Below, in pieces: positions 48,060-59,249 of a DNA stretch of 64,000 nt (its first letter is position 1; every line of letters begins with the position of its first letter). The translations under genes and the position numbers were made by a program. The notes beneath the pieces are model-generated. The model was not told the origin of the DNA. It saw nothing but the letters and a program-made list of their open reading frames with translations, and searched no databases. The DNA is from Dipteris shenzhenensis (Eukaryota > Polypodiophyta > Polypodiopsida > Gleicheniales): the NCBI GenBank assembly GCA_047967505.1, contig CM106540.1; one strand, given 5' to 3'.

Positions 48060-48401
48060 GAGAGAAAAACTGAGAGCATGTGATTCTCCACATAGCCACG
48101 CCACTATATAGCCATATGTGGACCTCTCGCCATAATTAGCTTGACCCACCTAAGTTAGGTTACTTTGCCATACTTAGTCAGCCCCTCTCTTTATGTCTGT
48201 GAACACCACCTTAGTGCACACCACTCATGTCCACTCAATGTCTATACTGTATCCCTTAAATCCCATGAACTCGGTGTCCTTTGAACTCAACCAATTAACA
48301 TTCTGCTTGTTCAGCTTGATCCTTCATGAATGCAGTCCCTTTATGCATTCATTGCCGACCCTACTCTCGCTTTAATTCCTAGAATTACCATTATCATAAC
48401 A
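48060..48401 (-). repeat. gypsy 3' LTR, inverted relative to the 44346 copy
   Basis: On the minus strand it begins TGTTATGATAATGGTAATTC and continues through ATTAAAGCGAG, GGACATGAGTGGTG, GGTGGTGTTCAC and GGCTATATAGTGGC to ATGCTCTCAG. These are all shared with 44346-44650. The inverted pair could form a stem of about 300 bp. Confidence 0.8.
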
Positions 48402-48679
48402 TAACCCCCTGCCCGAAAACCCCCCCTCTTAATGAGAGTTTTTATCCTTGAAAATGAGCCTTGGAAATATTTCTTGAAGTGTGCTCATCTTTTCCCAAGT
48501 AGAACATTCCTTGGGTCTATCCTTCCACTTAACCTTGGGTCTATCCTTGGAACAGAATGTTTGGTTCTTTTCTCTTAAGTATCCAAGATTCTCTTCGGTA
48601 CATGATGCAATGACCTCAATGTCAACAACATTGTCATCGGCTCCAAGAACTAGATGTACTTACTACCTTCGGGTAAGGC

Positions 48680-49800
48680 TGTGGGGGTTAAAGGCCACTG
48701 TGCCTTAACCCCAGTTATGTACACTACTCGAACACATATATATATGGATGACAAAGAAGATTAGGGTGTTTTGCACCCACCAAAACTTGTGTGGCTCTCT
48801 TATGGCTCTCCCTCTCTCTCACCCTCTTCTGTTCCACTTCCATTGAGAGCATTCTCAACTAGTATCAGAGCCCGAGTGGTCTATTTGAAGCTTATGGGTG
48901 GTCTAGCTAAGCCCGGGAGGTCATTCTGCATCCATACAACTGTGTGGGTGGCATTTGCAGCTTTACAAAGGCTTGTGGGTGCTTGTTTGAGCTACCCAGG
49001 TGGTATTTGAACCTTGTGGAAGCCTGTTGGTGGTTTTGAAAGTCTCCAGAGTGGTTTTCAAAGCTTTTGGGTGGTTTTCTGAGCCAAAGACATGGTTTTG
49101 AGAGCCAATGACGAATTTCTTGTCTGGTATGTTGGAACTCAAGTTTGAAGCAACCCTTTGTAGACCTGTTAGTTTCGGTGGATTCAGGAGGTCCTAAAAC
49201 TTCTGTGTTGCTCATCATTCGCACTCCGGTGGTGTTTATAAACAGATATGTTTGCAAAAATGATTTTCAACCCATGTGTTGGACCTAGTGATTGGGATCA
49301 CGGTTTTTGAAACCGTCTATTCCATTGCATTCCAGAGGCTTGAAAACCCCTATCTATCATCTCTTGCATGATTCTGTGGAGATTTAGAGAAGTTCCATCT
49401 CTCTAAGATCTCCTTACACCCAGATGCACATGGTTCGGACCCGCTTGCACAGGCTACCATGTTGAATTTCGTTTGTTCCAATGGACTGAGGACGGGATAA
49501 AACCTCTCATGGCAAGCTTTCACGTGATTTCATGGTGCTTTTATAGGTCTATGATACTCTGTGTCTACAAATTTGTCTTCTGCTTTAGATTTTCTCTAAG
49601 GTTCTAGATTTTTGCCAGGTGGCATTTTTGCTAAGGTCTAAGTTACCTAAGGTTTATTTGTTGTAAACTGCAAGGGTTGATGACTCCCGATTTCACATCT
49701 GTCGGTTGGCATTTTAGAGTCCTAGCAGAAGAGAGATATTTGTAGATTTTCTTGTTGAATCCTATTATACAGTGACACCGATGTTCTTAAATTTTCCATG
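48680..49800 (+). mobile_element. copia family B: LTR, primer site and untranslated leader
   Basis: LTR 48680-48857 (TGTGGGGGTTAAAGG to ATTCTCA), then AGTATCAGAGCCC (tRNA-Met primer site, one base off the usual). After that comes a leader with repeated GGTGG and TTTGAA motifs, without gag or pol. The 3' part of the element is missing. It lies between the C-terminus and RT of the minus-strand gypsy, so it inserted there. Confidence 0.7.
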
Positions 49801-49829
49801 GAGTTCAGCTGGCTAAACTCTACCCACCT

Positions 49830-50350
49830 TCTCCCCCAACCCAACTCCTAAGGATGACATAGAGGAGATAGATAGGGCCTTGAACAATAAATGGAATTTG
49901 CATGACAGTAATCAAGTTTGGAAAGCTAGATTCCTCAAAACATGGGACAAATCTATGCCTAAAAATTTTCAACCCTCATGTGGCTGATTTTACACAAAGA
50001 TGTCTGGACAAATCCAAGGGGTCTCAGGGTTGGCAAGGGTGATGGTCAATGTAGACATTGCAAGGAAGATATACTGCTTGTGGCATGTCCTTATGCTAGA
50101 AGACTATGGAAAATTATCTAGTTTTAGTTAGGGGAACCTCTAAATTGGAAGTATATTCTCCTTGGGGATACTTGTAAAGTTAAATAGTTTTTCTGGACTA
50201 AGTTAGAACGCATGTGTAGGGATTCCCAGAAATGCTTTTTAATTCAATCAAATAACTACTAATGTTGAGACTCCTTTTTGGGATTGGCTCTCAAGAACAT
50301 CACAGACTTCAAGATGTCATCCGAGTTTTCAATATGGACCATGACCTTCT
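49830..50350 (+). mobile_element. LINE fragment, RT zinc-binding tail
   Basis: Plus-strand reading gives NNKWNLHDSNQVWKARFLK, then after a frameshift CRHCKEDILLVACPYARRLWKII. The C-x2-C then C-P-x-A-x-x-x-W pattern is typical of the zf-RVT tail of plant LINEs. Stops are frequent. Confidence 0.6.
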
Positions 50351-50887
50351 GTTCAAAGAGACTACTAACCTTTTCCACTTGAGTCCTTTACCACTACCAA
50401 CCTATGGTATGTCACCATTACCATGTGACTCCTTGACCTATTATATCCCTACTCAAAATTTCTTTCCACATTTTCTTTTTAAGGGCTCTAGGGCTCATTT
50501 TCAAATTGAGTAAAAATCAATTTATTAACCATTAGCATTCACTCAGCATTCCAATTAAGGTATTTGCTCTACCACATTAAATTTTCCCCTGCCAATGTCT
50601 CAAGTGGATATCAAACTTTTGTAGTGATTCAACCCACCTAGCATTTGTTCCTTTAAGTTGTGGCTAATCACAAATCCATTTGATACTTTCTCGATAACAA
50701 TTGATCACAAAGTTAGCACCATATTTTTTAGTGCCTCCATTTTACAGCATAAATTTTACTATAGCATATAGTTCCTTCTCATATTATGAGTAACGTTGTT
50801 GAGCACAACCTAAAATGTTGCTTTTAAAATCTATTGGTCGATCCTTTTGTAAAAGCACTACCCTAACTTAAAAATGATTGGCATCTA

Positions 50888-51300
50888 TTTCAACCACAAA
50901 TGGTTCATTGGTATCCACTATCTTTAACATAGGAGGTGCATCTAATCTTCTTTAACATATCGTTACTCTTATGTCCACTATATGTAGTGTGAAAGCCTCA
51001 TAGTTTCCCCCTTCACCTTAGTCTCAGTTTTATAGCTGATATAATAGCTAGCACATGGATTTCTTCGAGGACTTAGTCATTACATCAAAGAAGGTTGAAG
51101 ACAAATGTACACACACACACTCATTTCAACCACGAATGGTTCATTGGTATCCACTATCTTTAACACAGGAGGTGCATCTAATCTTCTTCAACATATCATT
51201 ACTCTTATGTCCACTATATGTAGTGTGAAGGCTACATGGATTTCTTCAAGGACTTAGTCATCACATCAAAGAAGGTTGAAGAAAAATGTAGCGCATGCCC
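50888..51300. repeat. tandem duplication within the gypsy RT region
   Basis: 50888-51119 and 51123-51300 are near-copies (both with GGTTCATTGGTATCCACTAT and TGTCCACTATATGTAGTGTG). The second lacks about 60 bp and each ends in a short (AC)n run. Confidence 0.85.
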
Positions 51301-52919
51301 CCACACACACACACATTCATTCAATTCATAAGATATATATTTAACATTTCCAGATAATAAAGTAAGGTCTATTCTCTTTGATTAGGTGTTAAGCAAATAT
51401 CGAACCTGATTAACCAAAATCTAATAATATTTCTCTTCAGCCTTTAGTTTATGGACATCACTTACGCACGCCATGTAAATGTAAAGGCTGTAACAATTTA
51501 CAAACATCGGCTATTGTCTTTCTACTATCGCTAAGTATAGGAGAAAGGAGGGAATCCAACATATACACACGAATTTGTACGACTCTACCAAATCGTGAGA
51601 TAACTATACTGCAACAACAAATAAATGAATATTAGCTTATTAGATTTAATCAAAATATTGAATTATCAAGCAGAGAAAAAGTTTGTATCAAACCTGAGAA
51701 TGGCCATCATAATGTTGTTATTAACCTCATTTGAAGCTTTAGAGAGAATTGAAATCTCCTCTCCTCCAAATTCAAGATACTGAGGTCTATGTTGAATCAT
51801 AACCCTAACATTAAAAGAGCCTCCCAATTCTTCGAATGAAGCCATGTTTGTAGAGTTGAGGTCTTCTATCCTCTTTGACTCTTTGACGGCATTCATTTCG
51901 CAATCAATGATTGCTCGAATGGTACATGTTATAAATGCATAGAGATGCAAATCCATATATGTTGATAGTGTGGTGTCATTTTGTATCTCAAAAATTTGAC
52001 CAAGTACCAAAAAGCAATTGTAGCCCACCCTCCATCCACAATTATAGATGTGGCTATTCTCTTGATGTGATACCTGACATGTTATATACTCTATTTGTTG
52101 TGCCAAGTCACATTGCCGCATTACTATGTCGATAGCACCTACTAACTTTCGAGCTGATCTGCACATCAAAACATATAACAATAGTGAATATGTGCATTGC
52201 ATATCAATCTACATGTTAAAGAAGTGACAACAAGTGTAGTCTATACTTACTCTAACACATTGCCATGGACGGATGTCATTGAGTTGGCAAAGAAGCACTT
52301 CTTCACAAGGATGTCCACGACTACCAGACTCTAATGTGAGCTGCATTATCAATAAAGAATAATTACTGTGTTTAAGACAATTCTAGCAATGCAATAGAAA
52401 AAACAAGTAGGGTTTGATGCTTACTTCTCATAATATGCTGTAAAAATAACTCGTGCGTCATTCATAGGAACGTGCTTCAACCACTTGCAAACATCCTCTA
52501 TGGTTTCTTCTTTGTTGCTAAGCACTTCCGAAATACGAGGATCGAGCATATATGAAACGCTTTGTATATTTTGCAGAAAATTTGCTATAACATTACTATA
52601 CTTAAAAAAAAAGTATTAGCTTCTTGGGTTTAATCAAAATAAGCAAAGTATAAAGCCAAGGAAAAGGCTGCATCAAACCTGAGGATGGTTGTAATGACTT
52701 TGACATTAACCTCATTCTTAGGATTCAAGAGGATTGAAATCTCTTCTTCACCAAATTCAAAAAAATGAGGTTGTTGTCGAATTAACAACATAGCGGTGAA
52801 TGAACTTCCAATCTGCTCCAATAGATTCATATTTTCATGACTCATCTTATTGAGAGAGTAGTCTACATCGTATTCTTCTTCACTTGCTATGTCCTCCACA
52901 TCCTCCTTCTGCCATAAAA

Positions 52920-53368
52920 ATATAAAAAAGTTATGCGATGTACACATCCCAAATAAAGGCTTAAACAGGCAGATAAGGTTTCATACATGCTTTCATTAGA
53001 GTGAGTCTCTCCTCTGCTTGGAGCAAAAATTTAAAAAGGTTTCATACATGCTTTCATTAGAGTGAGTCTCTCCTCCTCTTGGAGGAAAAATTTAAAAAGT
53101 TATGAGATTTACACATCCCAAATAAAAATAATGGTTTAAATAATCATAGAAGTATAAAGATAGCATGCTTTCATTAGACAAGTTATGAGATTTACACATC
53201 CCAAATAAAAATAATGGTTTAAATAATCATAGAAGTATAGAGATAGCATGCTTTCATTAGACTCAGTCTCTTCTCCTCTTGGAGGAAAATATAAAAAAGT
53301 TATGAGATTTACACATCCCAATTAAAGGCTTGAACAATCATACAAGTATAAAGATAAGGTTTTATACA
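52920..53368. repeat. minisatellite in an intron of the Ulp1-module gene
   Basis: Units of about 60-110 bp with CATGCTTTCATTAGA and GTTATGAGATTTACACATCC repeat four or five times between module A and module B. Confidence 0.85.
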
Positions 53369-53658
53369 TGCTGCAATGTAGTCATCTTTTCAGGTTGTTT
53401 CCCAATGGTAGTAATTAGATGCTGGATACTCTCAGCCCGAAATGCTAGCAGATCGGCTTCTGTATATGATTCCATTTTGACTGGTAACTCCAAATCAAAA
53501 ATCTCTCTAAGAAACAACATGCAGTTGTAGGCAACTCTCCACCCACAGCTGTGTCCATCTTTTTGCTCCACTGGCAGATGTCTTTTGAATTCTAGTTGAT
53601 CTTGTTGCTCCGTGGTTGTTCTGACAGCAAATACTAGCCGATATGCAGCATTGTCCAT

Positions 53659-53689
53659 CATGACATATTAAATATATTAATATGTCATG
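53659..53689. repeat. 12-bp-arm palindrome at the module A last-exon boundary
   Basis: CATGACATATTA and TAATATGTCATG are exact inverted arms around a 7-base spacer. It sits where an AG splice acceptor is expected for the last exon of module A and none is visible. Confidence 0.8.
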
Positions 53690-56600
53690 ATTATAAGATA
53701 CAAAATAAGAAAGTATCAAAAATATTAAGAGAATAATTACCTTGGGGAGTTGGCATGATAGCCTTCTATTGAATTCACAAACCATAAACGGTTAAGTTCA
53801 AGGTCCCAGAAGATCAGACTCCAATGTGAGCTACATGACCAGAATAAAAATGATTATTGTTTTACACAAACTTGCCAAAGAAATAGTAAAAATAAGGTTA
53901 GAGTTGATACTTACGCCTCATGATAAGGCATTAAGATGACTCGCACCCCATCTAAATTCAAAGGGCTTAACCAAGTACAAACATCTTCTATAGTCTTTTG
54001 AGGAGAGCTAAGAATAGAAGAAAGGAGAGCATCGAGCATGTAGACACGATGCTGCACTGCACTAGGAAGCTGAGAAATAACTACACTGCCCCAAGAAATA
54101 AACAAACATTAGCTCATAGAATTGATTTGCATTCTGCACTAGGAAACTGATATATAACTACACTGTGAATAAATAAACAAATGTTAGCTCATTGAAGTAG
54201 CAACAAATAAATAAACGTTACCTGAGAATGGCCAAGATAACATTGTCATTAACCTCTTTTAAAGGATTGGAGAGGATTGAAACCTCCTCTTTACCAAAGC
54301 TTAAATACTGAGGTTCTCGTTTCAAAACGATCCTAACTTCAAATGAGCTCTCCATTTTATCCAATGCAGCTAAATTTGATTTTTCAATCAAATTTAGAGG
54401 TGGTTGCATTGTTGAAGTAGAAGGGAGTGCCTTCATATTGACTTCATCCATTTCTTCTCCCTCTATTGCCTGTAAACAAATATGAGAGATTAGATTCATT
54501 ATCTTTAAATTTAAATCTTATTTTAAAAATTGTATTTAGTTGAGAAATAGAGAGTTCACACCGCTAAGTATTGTCGTAGTGGCCTTTTTTCATAACCCTG
54601 CGAGCCATAATTATCAAAGAAGGCATCATCATGTTTGTCTTCATCCACCAACCTCTCTGTGAACGGGTCATGTAAGTCCATCTTTTCATCATCATCAACT
54701 GGGACATTATGATCTTCAAGGTAATCATCCATGTCATCGGTGTCCTTGTGGTCTATCTCTTTTTCATAGCCTGTGGTTAGATCTGCTTGAAGCTGGAAAT
54801 AAGCCATGAAATGCTTATTTTCAATAATATTTGTGAAGTTGCCTTTTCTTAGGAGATCCTCAAATAAATATCCCATCCTGCACAAGGTGACCTCCCAACC
54901 TGCCGGTAGCAAATTCTCCATCATGGTAAGCAAGAGACTCCCACTTTTTGCAGGACTTCCATAGTTGTTTTTTTGATAATGTATGGACCTAGGAATATCT
55001 TGCTCTTCTAGCATCAATCTCAAATTATTTGAATTCCCTCTTATGTTCTTTTGTAAGGAGTGATTAGGGTTGGGACTCTGCATACACAGAAAGAATGATT
55101 CAAGAGTTTGAATCGCTATGCCACATTCTCTCTTGCCTCTCTTTGCTGCATAAACACCACTATAGATCTTCAAATCTGATGAATATGCTCGCTCTAGAGT
55201 AACCTGCATGGCTTCTTTGTCTTTTTTATCAACAAAAATGACAATGTTGCAAATTGCCACTTTGCTAATGGTGGTATATACTATTCTATCAATGAAGTTA
55301 TGGATATCATCGCTAGAAACTTCATTGATAAAGAATAGTTGTGGCTTATCCCATGCTGACTCATTCTTGAAGAAGTCATCTTCTGAGACTCCCCTGAAGT
55401 TCACAAGCTTTCCAGACTCTGTCGTAACCTCTACATTGAATTGAAAGCTTTGGTGCATATCTGTCGGCATCCTTATCTCGCTGATTAATCTTTCCACATA
55501 TGCAACCACCTATTGTGGGATTTCTTTTCTCATATAAGAGGTTACTATTTCCGACCCATCTTCATCCTTTTTAATCCACCTGTTTGCCCATAGCTTTATC
55601 TTGGGTGTTGACAAAGAAGCTATATGCTTCACCACATTATAGTCAATATTACAATGAGTAAGTGGAATTTGTTTCTCTGACAGCAAATACTTAATGGCAC
55701 TATGCACTGCATCACGCCTCACCTGTACATTGATGCATTCTTCCATGCAGTGGTCTTTGTCATTTTTTCCAAAAAACCATTCTTTCTTTAAAATTTTTTG
55801 TGCTGCCATGGATGCATACTTATCAGGTAAGTACTTTATAGGCCTCCACATCCTTGTGGTCAACTCCTTATCCATTACCTTTGACTTGCCGGAGATAAAC
55901 AAAGGAGCTTCATAGGTTAGCTATCCACGCTCACAAGCAATGCACGTTTCAAGCATCTCATTGAACACTTCAACAGGATGAAATATGATAGAAGTGTAGT
56001 CGGCATATCTATCCCTCACCACCTTGAGGCTTGTCATACTTTCTTCTCGCTCTTGAGTTCCCCTTGGCACAACTACACTCAAAGAAGTATAGAAGTTTGT
56101 GAGTGTGTCAGCGTCTGCTTTTGTGACCTTTCGCTTCAAATTAGGATTTGGAGAACCAAATGTTGTCCATATAACCCTTGCCTTCTGTAAGACCTCTGAT
56201 GTTGAGGATATCTTATTCTTTCCATGGACATAATGATTAAGTCTTTCGGACTCAATCAAATACTTGATCTCATGCTTGAATATACAGATTGTTGTAGGAT
56301 AATAATGGAATGAACTTATCTTTGCAAATTGTTCTGGAGTGAGTCTTTTGCCCTCCTTTGCTTCCCTTGCGATCTGATTACAAGCATAAGCCCAATGTTG
56401 ACCATCAATGGGTTGGAATCTGCAATGAAGGAGGAATTCCTTCTTTACTTCCTTTAGCATATTCTCACCTTGTGCCTCTTCGCCTTGTTCATGTGGAATA
56501 TTTTTAAGAGTGTCTTTAAAGAATTGACTGAAGGTTTCCTCGAAATGTGTAGGCCCTGTAAATGTTATTTGATCCAGAAAACTATTTTTGGTAGGACAAA

Positions 56601-57839
56601 ACATTATTGGGTGCAAGACCACATTGCTTGCCACAGGTTTCTTACCATCTCTCAAAGCCTCGTATATTTGCATTGCATAGGATATATCAAGGCTTCGGCT
56701 ATTAGTAAAGAGAGCTGCAGCTTCCACATCTTTGGCATTCACAAACCACGTCCTTTGACCCCAGATATATCCCACATCATCATCTGTAACTGCTTCATTA
56801 AGACGCAGATTAAGATTTTTGATTGATGTGAGTTCATCCTGATCATCTTCAGCCTCGAGTTCTGAATCTTCTTCATCTTTCTCTTTTTTTAACCGTTTTT
56901 CATCCACATTATCTTTCTCTACAGTGGGACGATGTCTTTTTTTACTGCTTGGAACCGTGGCTCTTGCATTACTAGCCTTTTGCATTTCACGTCGTGGTTT
57001 GCTAGCAAGAGCTTCTAGCATAACTACAGTGGATCGACCTTGATCTTCTTCAATTTTTTAAATTCCCGTGCACTCAAGGCTTGTTTTTCATCATCCTTAG
57101 TTACATCCACCATTTCTGGCTCTAGAAGTTTGCGCTCATGTTCTACAGGTTTGCGATAGTGTGCCTGTTCTTCTTGTCCCTGCATCGAAGTTTGAGCTTT
57201 TTGATCTCCTTCATGTGAAGATCCTTGAATATGAGGAGCATATTCTGCATCCTAAAAGTATTCAAACATTATCTTTGCATGCATCCTTTTTGCCACCACA
57301 CTAGGAAATTGCTCCCAAGTATATGAAAGAGTCTCCAATGCACTTTGCAGCTCTGGAAACTTTGATGGTTGAGGAGGAGGCATCACAAAGGTCTTTGAGT
57401 CTCTCCTTGACACAATAAAATGAATACCACCAACTTCAGGATCTAAACTCTTTGTTAAAATATCCACAAAGGTGTCTTTTCGCTATATTATTATGCCTAC
57501 CACAAGGCTTGAAGTCATATCTTTTTTGAAGAAAGTAGCATCCCATGGATCTTCAACACCATTGAACTCCCTTTTTGACATAAGTAGAAAGAGTCTCTTT
57601 TCCTTTTGATGAAGAAACCAAGCTCTTCTGCCCATGTGATATCGAGTCCACCTACAAAAGCCATTGGGACTATATTCCTTTCCTTTGAAATTCAGAGTGA
57701 CATCAGAAACCCATTCTCTGATCTCAGAGTCATTTAGGATAGCCATCACATTAGCTGATTGCTCCATAATCCTACAAGAAAAGATAATGAAGAATTTAGA
57801 TACATACAAGTAAAGTACAATATACAACCCTTGATACAA

Positions 57840-58460
57840 TAAATGTGGGAAATAGCCCAAAAGGCTTTACAAGACTTCATATGGCAATAAATGTGGGAAA
57901 TAGCCTAAAAGGCTTTACAAGGCTTAAATATTTGTACAAATGTAAAAAAATTAGCCAATAAAGCTTTACAAGTAATATAAAATGTCGTCTAGTGATAAAG
58001 CTTCAATCTTCGTGAAGACATGTAATCTGTCCATCCATTGATTTGCCCTCTAGTCATAAAGCTTCAATCTTCGTGATGACATGTAATCTGTCCATCCATT
58101 GATATTTGTGCACTGATACCCAACTGATGCAATCTATCCACTAAAAATTGTTCCACTGATATCCACTTATGCATCCCACTGATACTCGTTAAATAGTGAA
58201 TGGTTGGGATGGTTGGGTTTATTACAAGGCACTTCATATGACAATAAATGTAAAAAATAGCATAGAAGGCTTTACAAGGGTTTTTATGACAATAAAGTAG
58301 CTTAAATATTTATACAAATGCAATAAAAATAACCAATAATCATCAAGCTCCAATATGTCCCATGACATGTAATTTGTCCACTAATATATGTAATCTGTCC
58401 ACTGATATCTGCTCATGCAATCTGCCCACTGATAAACTTCTTAGTAAATGGTAAAAGGTC
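57840..58460. repeat. degenerate short repeats upstream of the Ulp1-module gene
   Basis: GGGAAATAGCC-AAAAGGCTTTACAAG recurs near 57848, 57895 and, weaker, 58250. GACATGTAATCTGTCCATCCATTGAT recurs near 58017 and 58078, with relatives to 58420. No gene. Confidence 0.7.
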
Positions 58461-58580
58461 TTATTTAATAGCATGTTATGAGTGTTAAACCACATGTGAG
58501 CGAAGGGACTGACAACGATTAGGAACTAGTTAGAAAAATTTGAGCATGGCTTCGATTGGCAACTTGGAGAATTGTCTCTC

Positions 58581-58905
58581 TGTTGAGAGTTGTGGTGCCA
58601 TGAGCACTTGTAGAGCAAAGGTATGAGTAAAGGGAAAGCTGCCACATGGCATGGAGGAGATATCCCACATGTGAGCAAGCAAATGGATGTAAGTACCCTC
58701 ACCTATAAAAGGGAGGTTCATTTGAAGGAATATCAATCAAGCACTTTGCACTATCTCAAGATTCTCTTTATGAGTCCAAGCTAATCTATCTTGGAACCTA
58801 ATTGACTTGAGATACATGTCATGAGCACTCTCTTCATCATGTTTCCACACAGGTTCCATCCACCTTAGAGTGATCCACAGATCCTGAGGCACGCATGTTT
58901 TGTCA
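58581..58905 (+). repeat. 5' LTR of the young element
   Basis: 325 bp with TATAAAAGGG at about 58706. Followed by the primer-binding site at 58906. Confidence 0.92.
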
Positions 58906-59249
58906 TGGTATCAGAGCATAGGTTTAGCTCTCCTAGTTTAGCTCATTAGTAGTTCACTAGGATTGCTTCCATTCCTAGATTAGTTGTAGGCATGTCTTAG
59001 GAGCTCATGTTTTTCTCCTAGTTTAGTTTTAGTTGTAGATTGAAAACAAATTTCCGTCCCTTGAGAGAGAAATTTTCCGTCCATCCATTTCATGAGAGAT
59101 TCATGAGTTGAGTTTCATTCATATTTTGAGAGCATTCTTTGAGAGATTTTTTGCTGAGAGGAAGAAGATATTTCCATTCATGCCTCAAAGATTTGGTGAG
59201 AGTATGATTCATAAAGAATCCTTATGAGTCTTCTTGTGTGTGAGAGAGA

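Larger units (their letters stand above)
47800..51300 (-). mobile_element. second Ty3/gypsy remnant, minus strand, interrupted by later insertions
   Basis: On the minus strand, 50950-50510 reads NEPFVVEIDA, QKDRPIDFKS, YEKELYAIVKF and HWQGKFNVVEQIP, the RT/RNase H block of gypsy pol. After a gap filled by a copia B LTR and a LINE piece (48680-50400), the gypsy C-terminus resumes at 48670-48429 (PKVKWKDRPKECSTWEKMS, then FPRLIF, stop TAA). A purine tract follows, then an LTR at 48401 running to about 48060 or beyond. That LTR is homologous, in inverted orientation, to the one at 44346. Confidence 0.7.
51473..57767 (-). pseudogene. multi-exon gene with three tandem Ulp1-like cysteine-protease modules
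   Basis: Long first exon (57767-54562): no known domain; a basic NLS-like stretch (KPRREMQ, KKRHRP, about 56995-56920) and an acidic end. Four in-frame TAGs (57483, 57252, 55921, 55510) and a frameshift near 57030 break it. Module A: 54469-54222, 54085-53915, 53830-53741 and about 53661-53362. The last two carry SHWSLIFWDLELN (His-Trp) and VEQKDGHSCGWRV (Gln six before Cys), the order of C48/Ulp1 proteases, which cleave SUMO-like conjugates. Module B (52908-52679, 52595-52435, 52340-52251, 52158 onward) repeats it exon by exon but has TAG after the His, and HIYNCGW. Module C (to 51473) has only the first two exons, the first fused to B's last. Splice sites are GT-AG and phases match, except the acceptor of A's last exon. 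Ulp1-like genes are often carried by plant transposons; protease fold confident, activity doubtful. Confidence 0.75.

Noticed and set aside
2465-57485. TAG reassigned to glutamine in this nuclear genome
   Set aside because: The kinase gene has no in-frame TAG. The nearby decayed frames also contain TAA and TGA stops and frameshifts, and land plants use the standard code. CHG deamination explains TAG excess more simply. Kept only as a check in the TAG finding.
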